NCBI RefSeq assembly: GCF_001427105.1
Contig: NZ_LMGI01000002.1
Location: 372,001-436,000 of the forward strand
DNA from: Sphingopyxis sp. Root154
GTDB lineage: Bacteria > Pseudomonadota > Alphaproteobacteria > Sphingomonadales > Sphingomonadaceae
Reading direction: 5' to 3'
Length of the DNA stretch: 64,000 bases
Positions 8,771 to 19,323 of the stretch are shown in pieces. The translations under genes and the position numbers were made by a program. The notes beneath the pieces are model-generated. The model was given only the letters and a program-made list of their open reading frames with translations. It did not search any database and was not told where the DNA came from. Position 1 is the first letter of the stretch. Each line of letters begins with the position of its first letter.

Positions 8771-9340
8771 ATGCCAAGACCCGACCCATCGACCTGCACG
8801 GCCGACACATTGATCGATGCCGTCATCGACCGCGAAGGCCGATATGTAAACCACCCCGCCGACCGCGGCGGCCCGACCTGCTGGGGAATCACCGAAGCCG
8901 TTGCGCGCGCGCAGGGCTATGCGGGCGCAATGCGCGATCTGCCGCGCGCCGAGGCCGCGTCGATCTATCGCCGCCTCTATTGGCTGCGCCCCGGCTTCGA
9001 TAAGGTCGCGCTGCGCGCATCCCGGATTGCCGCCGAACTCTTCGACACCGGCGTCAACATGGGCGCCGGCACCGCCGCGGGCTTTCTTCAGCGCGCGCTC
9101 AACGCGCTCAACCGCGCGGCGCGCGACTATCCCGACATCGCGGTCGATCGTGAGGTCGGTCCGCGCACGCTTTCGGCGATCGACGGTTTCCTGAAAGCAC
9201 GCGGAAAGAACGGCGAAACCGTCCTCCTGCGCGCGATGGAGGCGCTGCAGGGCGAACGCTACATCGCGCTCGCCGAACGCCGCCCGAGCCAGGAAGCCTT
9301 CCTTTACGGTTGGCTCGCGGGCCGCATCGGCAACGACTGA
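8771..9340 (+). CDS. GTA-type endolysin: glycoside hydrolase family 108 with peptidoglycan-binding domain
   Basis: The 189-residue protein is a lysozyme-like N-acetylmuramidase of family GH108. The N-terminal motif REGRYVNHPADRGGPTCWG holds the catalytic Glu22, followed by the family's IYRRLYWLRPGFD and ELFDTGVNMG. The C-terminal half matches the companion peptidoglycan-binding domain. There is no signal peptide, so export needs the holin next door. ATG at 8771 follows AAGGAACG; a Met at 8729 has no such site. With the holin gene 60 bases downstream this matches the lysis pair of alphaproteobacterial gene transfer agents. A leftover prophage lysin is the alternative. Confidence 0.88.
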   Translation: MPRPDPSTCTADTLIDAVIDREGRYVNHPADRGGPTCWGITEAVARAQGYAGAMRDLPRAEAASIYRRLYWLRPGFDKVALRASRIAAELFDTGVNMGAGTAAGFLQRALNALNRAARDYPDIAVDREVGPRTLSAIDGFLKARGKNGETVLLRAMEALQGERYIALAERRPSQEAFLYGWLAGRIGND

Positions 9341-9400
9341 AGCCTCACGCGCGCCATTGGGCTGAACTTCCCTGAACTTTGAACCTGCAGGAGCATTGCC

Positions 9401-9814
9401 GTGAGCATTATCGAAGGCCTGATCGGCCCCATTGCCAAGTTGATCGACAAGATCATCCCCGACCCCGAAGCGCGCGACCGCGCCAAGCTCGAACTCCTCA
9501 AAATGGAGAGCAGCCAGGAAATGGAGGCGATCCGCACCCGAATGACCGCGATCGTCGCCGAAGCGAACAGCCCCGACCCATGGACCAGCCGCGCGCGGCC
9601 GAGCTTCCTCTACGTCATGTACGCCCTGCTGCTCTGGGCCATCCCGATGGGCTTGATCGCCGCTGCGCGGCCCGAGACGGCAAAGGGCATCGCGGATGGC
9701 ATGAACGCCTATCTCGCAGGCATTCCGGAGTCGCTCTACGCGCTCTTCGGGACGGGTTATCTGGGGTACACCGCCGCACGGGCATGGGGGAAAGCAAAGG
9801 GCGTGGAGGGCTAG
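9401..9814 (+). CDS. Holin of the GTA_holin_3TM type
   Basis: The 137-residue protein matches the three-helix holin family known from gene transfer agent release (GTA_holin_3TM). It starts SIIEGLIGPIAKLIDKIIPD, a weakly hydrophobic amphipathic stretch, then a charged coiled segment around residues 28-55, then PSFLYVMYALLLWAIPMGLI and a second hydrophobic stretch ESLYALFGTGYLGYTAARAW. Holins open the inner membrane so that the endolysin can reach peptidoglycan. The start is GTG at 9401 after CAGGAG. No capsid, portal or tail gene is in the window, so the lysis pair stands apart from the structural cluster. Confidence 0.87.
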   Translation: MSIIEGLIGPIAKLIDKIIPDPEARDRAKLELLKMESSQEMEAIRTRMTAIVAEANSPDPWTSRARPSFLYVMYALLLWAIPMGLIAAARPETAKGIADGMNAYLAGIPESLYALFGTGYLGYTAARAWGKAKGVEG

Positions 9815-9822
9815 CAAAAAAA

Positions 9823-9900
9823 CGTCGTCCCCGCGAAGGCGGGGAACGCTGGAGATGTGGCGCAAGGCCGACAGCAGTCCCCGCCTTCGCAGGGACGACG
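9823..9900. repeat. Palindromic intergenic repeat, copy 1
   Basis: Two 23-base arms, 9823-9845 and 9878-9900, are reverse complements with one mismatch, separated by 32 bases. Each arm contains its own small palindrome around CCCCGCGAAGGCGGGG. The element fills the gap between the convergent holin and SRPBCC genes, ending two bases before the SRPBCC stop. The same arm type recurs at 35551-35626, so this is a dispersed REP-like element. It could also act as a two-way terminator. Confidence 0.85.
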
Positions 9901-9901
9901 A

Positions 9902-10374
9902 CTATTCCTCCACCACTCGCGCCAAATTCGCGAGCGAACTATTCAACCCCTCGACGTGATCCTTCGCCGAAATCCCCGGCGGCACATGATGCGCGTCGAT
10001 CGTGACCAGCGTGCCGCCGCTCTGCCGCGACAGATACCAGTGCATCTCCATCGTCCCCGAAAAGCGCGGATCGTCGGATTCGAATTCGACCTGCCACACC
10101 ACCAGCCGCCCGTCATCGAGTGTCGGAATATAGACTTCCACGACATCGCTATCGTCGTCGCTCTTGGTCTCGACATCGGCGTCGTCGAAGGTCAGCCGCA
10201 TCAAAAAGCCGCCGCCCGCGCGCAGGTCGACATGCTGGAACGTCCCCGTCGCGCCCTCGGGCGGCAACCATCGCGCAAGCTTTGCCGCGCTCGTGAAGGC
10301 CGCGAAGACATCGACGAGCGGCGCGGCGATCAGCCGTTCGGCATGATCGATGCGCCGCGTCTTCTTGGTCGGTT

Positions 10375-10378
<4 letters not shown>
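9902..10378 (-). CDS. SRPBCC (AHSA1/START-like) domain protein
   Basis: The 158-residue protein has the SRPBCC hydrophobic-cavity fold of the AHSA1 type. It shows an N-terminal [20 protein letters not shown] and [14 protein letters not shown], an acidic stretch near residue 70, and [20 protein letters not shown] before the long C-terminal helix [19 protein letters not shown]. Such proteins bind small hydrophobic ligands or assist chaperones; the ligand here is unknown. Its ATG overlaps the alaS stop by four bases (10375-10378), so it should be translated with alaS. Confidence 0.88.
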
Positions 10379-13020
<2,642 letters not shown>

Positions 13021-13092
13021 GCGCGCGAATTAGGGATTTTGCGGCGATGCGACAAGCCGGTTCGTGTCGATGACCGTCATCGGCACAATTGG

Positions 13093-13689
13093 TCAGAAAT
13101 TGGTCGCGATCCCCTTGCCCAGATAGCAGGGCAGCTCGCGCAGCACATCGGCCTTGGGAACCCCGTCTTCGATCAGGTCTGGGGGCACTTCGGACGTGTC
13201 GGTCCGCACCACCGTCCAGCCGGCAACCGGCGCCGCGCGGTGGACGACGACATAGCCGCAATCCATCGTCTTGTCCGGGCGATCGCCGCGGAAATCGAAG
13301 GCCGCGTAGAGCCCGGGGGGCTGACCCGCGGGATCGAGATACCAGCTGAGGCGCAAGATACGGATCGTGCCATCGGCCCACAGCCCGGCCCGCTTGCGCT
13401 GGTTCATTTCCCATTCGAGCCGCGGATTCGACGCCTGGAACGACAGGCGCAGCATCGCATAGGCGCTCTTATAATCGCGCTTCGCCAGCGCTATCGTATA
13501 GGCGGCGAGACGATCGATTGCGCCTTCCTCGTCGGTCGGGGTGGGCGCGAAGGTCACGCCCTCGGGTGCGACAACCTCGCGCTCGACTTCGGGCGCGACG
13601 GCCGGCGGCGCAGCGAGCGCCGCCGGTGCAGGAAGCGTCAAGGCCGCGACCACCATCAGGCGGCCGCGCACCGAGCGATCAATAGCCAT
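13093..13689 (-). CDS. Secreted protein of unknown function
   Basis: I do not recognise this 198-residue protein with certainty. It has a signal peptide (RLMVVAALTLPAPAALAAPP), then an Ala/Thr-rich linker, a helical part (RLAAYTIALAKRDYKSAYAML), and a beta-rich C-terminal half with LRLSWYLDPAGQPPGLYAAF and YVVVHRAAPVAGWTVVRTDT. That second half resembles the DUF4019 pattern of periplasmic proteins, but this is weak. It overlaps the end of the upstream GST gene by 11 bases, so the two are probably co-transcribed. Confidence 0.75.
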   Translation of the reverse strand: MAIDRSVRGRLMVVAALTLPAPAALAAPPAVAPEVEREVVAPEGVTFAPTPTDEEGAIDRLAAYTIALAKRDYKSAYAMLRLSFQASNPRLEWEMNQRKRAGLWADGTIRILRLSWYLDPAGQPPGLYAAFDFRGDRPDKTMDCGYVVVHRAAPVAGWTVVRTDTSEVPPDLIEDGVPKADVLRELPCYLGKGIATNF

Positions 13690-14329
13690 AATAGGCGCCG
13701 CCCTTTTCGCGCGCGCGCTGCCATGCGGGGCGGACGTGACACGCGTTCACGAAGCCCGCGAGCTTCGGATAGCGCGGTGCCATGCCCTGCATGATCGCGA
13801 TTTCCGCCGGGAAGCTCAGCATGATATCGGCGGCCGACAGGCTGTCGCCGATGAAGTGGCCATTCTCACCGACGCGGCTTTCCATATAGGCGAAGTGCGA
13901 ATCGAGTTGCTGCGAAATGCGCGGCTCGATCGGCGCCGCGGCGTCGCCAAGCCGCGCGGTATAGATGCGCAGCAGGATCGGCGTCATCGCCGACCCTTCG
14001 GCGAAATGCAGCCATTCGAGGTGGCTGATATGATCGTCAGTGCCGCGCTCGGGGACCAGATGGCCGCCGCCGTGCCGCTCGCACAGATATTCGGTGATCG
14101 CGCCCGATTCAGTGACGACGCGGCCCCGTCCGCCGGAAGCGGAATCGTCGAACACCTCGATCACCGGCGACTTGCCGAGCGGGTGGACCGCAATCAGTTC
14201 GGGCGGCGCGAGGTTGGTCACCGGATCGCGGTCGTAAAATTTGATCTCGTACGGCGCGCCGATTTCCTCGAGCAGCCACAGGATGCGCTGCGAGCGGCTG
14301 TTGTTCAGATGGTGGACGATCAGGCTCAT
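13679..14329 (-). CDS. Glutathione S-transferase family protein
   Basis: The 216-residue cytoplasmic protein has the GST layout. A thioredoxin-like N-terminal domain opens VHHLNNSRSQRILWLLEEIG, in which a Ser takes the usual catalytic position. The cis-Pro motif KSPVIEV is followed by VVTESGAITEYLCERHG, which binds the glutathione gamma-glutamyl part. The all-helical C-terminal domain ends with FIGDSLSAADIMLSFPAEI, the N-capping box motif. It should conjugate glutathione to small electrophiles. It lies nine bases after the ureohydrolase gene and overlaps the following secreted protein. Confidence 0.92.
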   Translation of the reverse strand: MSLIVHHLNNSRSQRILWLLEEIGAPYEIKFYDRDPVTNLAPPELIAVHPLGKSPVIEVFDDSASGGRGRVVTESGAITEYLCERHGGGHLVPERGTDDHISHLEWLHFAEGSAMTPILLRIYTARLGDAAAPIEPRISQQLDSHFAYMESRVGENGHFIGDSLSAADIMLSFPAEIAIMQGMAPRYPKLAGFVNACHVRPAWQRAREKGGAYYGY

Positions 14330-14338
14330 GACGCTCTC

Positions 14339-15160
14339 CTAGCGGGCAGTTTGCGGGGTTCCATTGCGGTCGATCAGCGCGACGAGCTCGCGCACCAGCT
14401 TGGCGCCGAGGATCGCGGTCACATCGCCGATATCGCGGCCGGGATGAAGCTCGACGATATCGGCGCCGACGATCGGCGCGGTCTGCTTGTGTAGCATAGC
14501 GAGCATTTCGCGCACCGTCAGCCCGCCGGGCTCGGGATGCGCGACGCCCGGCGCCGCGGACGGGTCGAGACCGTCGAGGTCGATCGAAATATAGAGTGGC
14601 CCGTCAAGGACCGGCACCGCATCGGCGGTAAAACCGGTCATTGGGATAATCTCGACGCCGAAGCGCGCTGCCTGTTCGCGGCAGTGGTTGTTCAGCGTAC
14701 GAATGCCAACCTGCACCAGCCGCTTGGCATGCCCCGCCTCGCAGATGCGAGCGAAGGGCGACGCGTGGCTGCGCGGATTCCCCGCGAAATCGTCGTAGAG
14801 ATCGGGATGCGCGTCGAAATGCAGGATATCGACCGGTCCGAAGCACGTCGCTGCGGCCTCGACGAGCGGGAAGGTTACGGCATGGTCGCCGCCGAGGGCG
14901 AGCGGAACTTCTCCATCTTCGCGCACATACGCGATGTAACGACGGATGGCAGCGTCGTCCTGCGCCGTGTCTTCGGTCAGCGGGAGGTCGCCGTCGTCGG
15001 TGAGCGCGATGTCGGTGCCGATTTCGGGGCCGAGTTCGCTCGCCATATTGCCGCGGTCGCTCCATAGCGCCGCGCGGATCGCAGCGGGGCCGGCGGCGGC
15101 ACCGCGTTCGAAGCTGCTGTTGATGTCGGTGGGAAGACCGAAGAGGCGGATCGCGGGCAT
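14339..15160 (-). CDS. Ureohydrolase (arginase/agmatinase family)
   Basis: This 273-residue enzyme hydrolyses a guanidino group using two manganese ions. All metal-binding motifs are present: GGDHAVT (His93), DILHFDAHPD (Asp116, His118, Asp120) and SIDLDGLDPSAAPGVAHPEP (Asp194, Asp196). The motif set and length fit agmatinase, which gives putrescine and urea, but arginase, guanidinobutyrase or formimidoylglutamase cannot be excluded. ATG at 15160 begins right at the conserved IRLFGLPTD strand. The longer frame starts with TTG at 15193 and adds 11 unconserved residues, so I prefer the ATG. Confidence 0.88.
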   Translation of the reverse strand: MPAIRLFGLPTDINSSFERGAAAGPAAIRAALWSDRGNMASELGPEIGTDIALTDDGDLPLTEDTAQDDAAIRRYIAYVREDGEVPLALGGDHAVTFPLVEAAATCFGPVDILHFDAHPDLYDDFAGNPRSHASPFARICEAGHAKRLVQVGIRTLNNHCREQAARFGVEIIPMTGFTADAVPVLDGPLYISIDLDGLDPSAAPGVAHPEPGGLTVREMLAMLHKQTAPIVGADIVELHPGRDIGDVTAILGAKLVRELVALIDRNGTPQTAR

Positions 15161-15268
15161 GGCGCGTTGTACCCGCTTGCGGTCGTCAGGCAAGGATCAA
15201 CGGCGGGCGGGCCCACCTGCAGGGGAGAGGGATGCAGGTGCAAGGGGCTGGAGGCCCGCCGCCGTTAG

Positions 15269-15298
15269 CCGTCCGGTCCGCCGAAGCGAACCGGACGG
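15269..15298 (-). terminator. Strong hairpin downstream of recA
   Basis: CCGTCCGGT at 15269-15277 pairs perfectly with ACCGGACGG at 15290-15298 around a 12-base loop, starting eight bases past the recA stop. There is no T-run on the minus strand after it, so it may be a terminator that works poorly alone or an mRNA 3' stabilising hairpin. Confidence 0.5.
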
Positions 15299-15305
15299 AA
15301 GGCTA

Positions 15306-16385
15306 TCAATTGTCGTCGTCGCCCTCGTCGTCGGGGCCGGCCATCATTTCTTCGGCCACCGCTTCGGTGCGACCGCGGATCGCGGTTTCGAGCCGGTCCA
15401 TCAGTTCGGGGTTTTCCTTGAGGAAGGTTTTCGAATTTTCGCGGCCCTGCCCGATGCGGATCGAATCATAGCTGAACCAGGCGCCCGATTTCTCGACGAT
15501 GCCGGCCTTGACGCCCAGATCGAGGATTTCGCCGATCTTCGAAATGCCCTGCCCGTACATGATGTCGAATTCGACCTGTTTGAACGGCGGCGCGACCTTG
15601 TTCTTCACCACCTTCACGCGCGTGGTGTTGCCGACGATTTCGTCGCCATTCTTGATCTGGCCGGTGCGGCGGATGTCGAGGCGGACCGAGGCGTAGAATT
15701 TGAGCGCGTTGCCGCCGGTCGTGGTTTCGGGGTTGCCGTACATCACGCCGATTTTCATGCGCAGCTGGTTGATGAAGATCACCATGCAGCGCGAGCGGCT
15801 GATCGAGCCGGTGAGCTTGCGCAGCGACTGCGACATCAGGCGTGCCTGAAGCCCGACGTGGCTGTCGCCCATTTCGCCTTCGATTTCGGCGCGCGGGACG
15901 AGCGCCGCGACCGAGTCGACGACGAGCACATCGATCGCGTTCGAACGCACGAGCGTGTCGACGATTTCGAGCGCCTGTTCGCCGGTGTCGGGCTGCGACA
16001 CGATGAGTTCGTCGATGTTGACGCCAAGCTTGCGGGCATAGACGGGATCGAGCGCATGTTCGGCGTCGACGAAGGCGACCGTACCGCCGCCCTTCTGCGC
16101 CTCGGCGAGCGTGTGCAGCGCCAGCGTGGTCTTGCCCGAGCTTTCGGGACCGTAGATTTCGATGACGCGGCCGCGCGGCAGGCCGCCGACGCCGAGCGCG
16201 ATGTCGAGGCCGAGCGAGCCGGTCGAGATCGACTCGACCTGCATCGTTTCCTTCGAGCCCAATTTCATTACCGAGCCCTTGCCGAACGCGCGATCGATCT
16301 GCGCGAGCGCGGCGTCGAGTGCCTTCTGCCTGTCCGTATTATTCACTGATTTCCCCGATTCGACGAGTGACAATTGTCCGGCCAT
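15306..16385 (-). CDS. recA: Recombinase RecA
   Basis: RecA forms the filament for homologous recombination and triggers LexA self-cleavage. The 359-residue protein has the Walker A motif GPESSGKTT (residues 79-87), the Walker B region [20 protein letters not shown], and the L2 DNA-binding loop near [20 protein letters not shown]. The C-terminus is acidic (DDEGDDDN), as in most RecA proteins. The start at 16385 gives a normal N-terminus. A LexA operator of the alphaproteobacterial type lies 77-91 bases upstream. Confidence 0.99.
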   Translation of the reverse strand: MAGQLSLVESGKSVNNTDRQKALDAALAQIDRAFGKGSVMKLGSKETMQVESISTGSLGLDIALGVGGLPRGRVIEIYGPESSGKTTLALHTLAEAQKGGGTVAFVDAEHALDPVYARKLGVNIDELIVSQPDTGEQALEIVDTLVRSNAIDVLVVDSVAALVPRAEIEGEMGDSHVGLQARLMSQSLRKLTGSISRSRCMVIFINQLRMKIGVMYGNPETTTGGNALKFYASVRLDIRRTGQIKNGDEIVGNTTRVKVVKNKVAPPFKQVEFDIMYGQGISKIGEILDLGVKAGIVEKSGAWFSYDSIRIGQGRENSKTFLKENPELMDRLETAIRGRTEAVAEEMMAGPDDEGDDDN

Positions 16386-16461
16386 AACCGTCCCTTTCCA
16401 GCTCTAGAGCGACAGTAGAAGCATCGCAACGCCGGAACTATGTGCCACATTTGTTCTCCCA

Positions 16462-16476
16462 GAACAAGTGGAGAAC
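16462..16476 (-). promoter_or_regulatory. LexA (SOS) operator of recA
   Basis: Read on the recA strand the site is GTTCTCCACTTGTTC, a perfect GTTC-N7-GTTC direct repeat, which is the established LexA box of alphaproteobacteria. It lies 77 bases before the recA start codon. A further GTTC on the plus strand at 16453-16456 faces it and makes a small palindrome with the AGAAC at 16461-16465. Confidence 0.88.
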
Positions 16477-16506
16477 AAAATAAAACTCACAGGGATGAAA
16501 AACGCT

Positions 16507-16860
16507 CTATTCCGTGGAAAAGCCATTTAGCGCCGCCTCGATATCGCTGATCCGGAACGGCTTGGTGATCAGCTTGCGATGCGCGTGCGCGGCCGGAATG
16601 ACGTCGCCGCCGCCCGAAGTGAAGGCAAAGGGAATGCCGCGTTCGGCGAGTGCGTCGGCGACCGGCCAGCCTTTTTCCTCCCCGAGGTTGATATCGACGA
16701 GCGCGCCGGCCAGCGGCTCGGCCGCGATGAGCGCCAGCGCCTCTTCGTTGCTCGTCGCCTGCGCGGGTTCGGGAAGGTCGAGCGCATCGAACATATCGAC
16801 GAGCATCATGCCGATCAGCACATCGTCCTCGACGAGCAGGATGCGGGGGTTACTGGCCAT
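16507..16860 (-). CDS. Single-domain response regulator
   Basis: The 117-residue protein is a lone receiver domain: ILLVEDDVLIGMML with the acidic pair Glu11/Asp12/Asp13, phospho-acceptor Asp56 in GALVDINLGE, FTSGGGDV in the switch Thr/Ser position and LITKPF with the conserved Lys. It has no output domain, so it should act by binding a partner or as a phosphate relay step. ATG at 16860 lies inside the cckA reading frame's end (11-base overlap), so it is translated with cckA. It is not close enough to DivK or CpdR in sequence for me to name it. Confidence 0.9.
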   Translation of the reverse strand: MASNPRILLVEDDVLIGMMLVDMFDALDLPEPAQATSNEEALALIAAEPLAGALVDINLGEEKGWPVADALAERGIPFAFTSGGGDVIPAAHAHRKLITKPFRISDIEAALNGFSTE

Positions 16861-19300
16861 TGGACATCCGATGCGCGGCCTCGTCGAGCGCCGCCGACGT
16901 CGCCTCGGCGAGCTGCGCGACCGAGAAGGGTTTGGGGAGGAAGGCGACATCGTCGATGTCGATCGACTGGCGGAGTTGCTCCTCGGCGTAGCCCGACATG
17001 AACAGGACCGGCAGGTCGGGCCGCCTGGCGCGCATCGCACGCACCATCGCGGGCCCGTCCATCGTCGGCATCACAACGTCGCTGATGATCAAATCGACCT
17101 TCTCCATCTGGGCAAAACGCTCGAGCCCTTCTTCGCCCTGCGAGGCGGTTACGACGCTATAACCCGCACGGGTCAATGCGCGTTCCGCGACCGCGCGCAC
17201 CATATCCTCATCCTCGACGAGCAGGATCGTTCCAGTGCCCCACTGGCTCTTCTTGGGCTTGGCAGGCGGCGGCACCACGACGGGGGTATCGCCCTCGGCA
17301 CGATGGACGGGCAGATAGATAAAGAAGCTCGTCCCCTGCCCCGGTTTGCTTTCGGCGAAGATATAGCCCGCCGATTGCTTGATGATCCCATAGACGGTTG
17401 AGAGCCCGAGTCCGGTCCCCTTGCCGACATCCTTGGTCGTGAAGAAAGGTTCGAAAATTTTGGGCAGCACGTCGGCGGGAATACCGGTGCCGGTGTCGCT
17501 GACTTTCAGCGCGCAATAATCGGCGGGCGGCATGAATTCATTGCCCATCTGCCGGACGTCGGCGGCCGACACCGGATAGGTTTCCATGGTCAGCGTTCCG
17601 CCGCCCGGCATCGCGTCGCGCGCATTGACCGCAAGGTTGATGATGACCTGTTCGAGCTGCCCCGGATCGGCGCGTACCGCGCCAAGGCCGCGACCGTGAT
17701 GCACTGCCAGTTGGACCGTCTCACCGATCAGGCGCTTCAAGAGGTGCGACACTTCGGAGATCACATCGGGCAGTTGCAAGATCTGCGGGCGCAGCGTCTG
17801 TTGCCGCGAGAAAGCGAGCAATTGCCGCGTCAGGCTGGCGGCGCGGTTGGCGTTGCTGCGGATCTGCTGGATATCGTCATAGTCGCTGTCGCCCGGCGTA
17901 TGGCGCATCAGCATCAGATCGCACGCGCCGAGAACGGCGGTCAGGATATTGTTGAAGTCGTGCGCGACACCGCCGGCAAGCTGCCCGACCGCCTGCATCT
18001 TCGACGCCTGCGCCACCTGCTGCTTCAGGCGCGATTCCTCGCTCGAATCCTTCAGGCTGAGCAGCACCGCCGCCTCGCCCAGTCCGCGCACGCCAACGAT
18101 CCGCATCGACACGGGATCGCCGCTTTGCCCCGCGAGCCGGATCGACAGGTCGCCCCCGACCTGCTGACCGCTGCTGTGACGGCGGATCATATCGGCGAGC
18201 GCGCCCTTGTCCTCGCCGACGACGATGTCGCCCGGATAACGCGGCATCTTGCCTTCGGGAAGGTTAGCCGCCCGAACGAATGCCCGGTTCACATAGAGGA
18301 AGCGCCCGTCGCGATCGACCATGGCCAAGCCAAAGGGAAGCAACGAGAGAAGGGTTTCGACGTAGGTCTGCGCGGTGCCGCGGTCGGTGGGCCCCATTTC
18401 CTCATCGAGCATTGCGAGCAGCATCGGCGTATTGTTATCGGCGGGCGCGAGCGGAATCTGGATCAGGCGTACCGGCGTCGCGCGATCGCCTTCGCGCGCG
18501 AAATAGAGCGCACCGGCGTCGTCGAGCCGGATCATCGGCGCGACATCGCGGCCGGCATAATGGACCGCATCGTCCTCGCCAAGCGCGCGGAGGAGGAATG
18601 CCTTGTTCGCGACGCGCAGCCGCCCCTCGGCGCTGACGAGCGCGGCCATCACCCCCGCATGGCCGAGTGTGCGGCCTGCGGGACCATCGAGATGGCGAAG
18701 GATTTCCGAAACGATATCGAGCCGCTCGATCGCCGAAAAGCGCCAGACGAGATAATCCTCCGACTGCCCCGTGCGCGTCACCTGCGCGCGCAGTTGCAAC
18801 GGGCCCACCGCAATATCGTCGACGGACCCTTCGCCGTCGCGCCAGGCGATACGGCCGGCATTTTTCAGCAGTTCGGCGCCGCGCCCTTCGAGCGGCAGCC
18901 CGGGCGGCGTGACAAAACCGCCCATCCAGGTTCCGAACAGATCGTTCGCGCAAACCATCCGGCCGCCGCGATCGGTAACCGCGATCGCGACATCGTCGTG
19001 ATTCACCGCCTGACGTAGCATCGTCCAGTCGGGCGCGACCGCCTCGCCCGTCACCGCCGCCGGGAACAGCCGCCGCGCGAGGAGCACCCCGCCCGCGGCA
19101 ACCGCAAGCCCGGCGAGGAAGCCGACCGCCAATATCGCATCGCGCGTCGCCCAGAACAGCAGCGCGGCGGACAGCAAGGCCAGTCCGGCAAGCACTGCCT
19201 TGTCGACCGGCGACAGGCCCGCCGGGGCCGACAAAGGCCCGGCGGGACCCGCCCCCCTGATGAAATCGCCATCAGCGGAGGGCAGGCTTTGCACGGTCAA
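16850..19300 (-). CDS. cckA: Hybrid sensor histidine kinase CckA
   Basis: CckA is the membrane kinase that feeds phosphate through ChpT to CtrA and CpdR and so controls the alphaproteobacterial cell cycle. The 816-residue protein has two N-terminal membrane helices (residues 36-75), PAS-like sensory regions (about 95-200 and 310-415), and the phospho-acceptor motif GGVAHDFNNILTA with His447. Next come the ATPase motifs (VIINLAVNARDAMPGGG, DTGTGIPADVLPKIFEPFFTT, GKGTGLGLSTVYGI) and a C-terminal receiver domain with Asp741 in IISDVVMPTMDG. This architecture and the H-box are diagnostic. Its partner ChpT is encoded at 35634. A lone receiver gene overlaps its 3' end. Confidence 0.95.
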   Translation of the reverse strand: MTVQSLPSADGDFIRGAGPAGPLSAPAGLSPVDKAVLAGLALLSAALLFWATRDAILAVGFLAGLAVAAGGVLLARRLFPAAVTGEAVAPDWTMLRQAVNHDDVAIAVTDRGGRMVCANDLFGTWMGGFVTPPGLPLEGRGAELLKNAGRIAWRDGEGSVDDIAVGPLQLRAQVTRTGQSEDYLVWRFSAIERLDIVSEILRHLDGPAGRTLGHAGVMAALVSAEGRLRVANKAFLLRALGEDDAVHYAGRDVAPMIRLDDAGALYFAREGDRATPVRLIQIPLAPADNNTPMLLAMLDEEMGPTDRGTAQTYVETLLSLLPFGLAMVDRDGRFLYVNRAFVRAANLPEGKMPRYPGDIVVGEDKGALADMIRRHSSGQQVGGDLSIRLAGQSGDPVSMRIVGVRGLGEAAVLLSLKDSSEESRLKQQVAQASKMQAVGQLAGGVAHDFNNILTAVLGACDLMLMRHTPGDSDYDDIQQIRSNANRAASLTRQLLAFSRQQTLRPQILQLPDVISEVSHLLKRLIGETVQLAVHHGRGLGAVRADPGQLEQVIINLAVNARDAMPGGGTLTMETYPVSAADVRQMGNEFMPPADYCALKVSDTGTGIPADVLPKIFEPFFTTKDVGKGTGLGLSTVYGIIKQSAGYIFAESKPGQGTSFFIYLPVHRAEGDTPVVVPPPAKPKKSQWGTGTILLVEDEDMVRAVAERALTRAGYSVVTASQGEEGLERFAQMEKVDLIISDVVMPTMDGPAMVRAMRARRPDLPVLFMSGYAEEQLRQSIDIDDVAFLPKPFSVAQLAEATSAALDEAAHRMSNGQ

Positions 19301-19323
19301 TGGCTGTCTTTCTTAGTGGCGCA

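Noticed and set aside
8771-9814. Remnant prophage
   Set aside because: Only a lysin and a holin are present. The holin family is the GTA release type and no integrase, portal, capsid or tail gene lies nearby, so a GTA lysis module is the better call, although a prophage origin cannot be fully excluded.
9823-9900. CRISPR-like repeat
   Set aside because: There is only one pair of inverted arms and no series of direct repeats with spacers here or elsewhere in the window.
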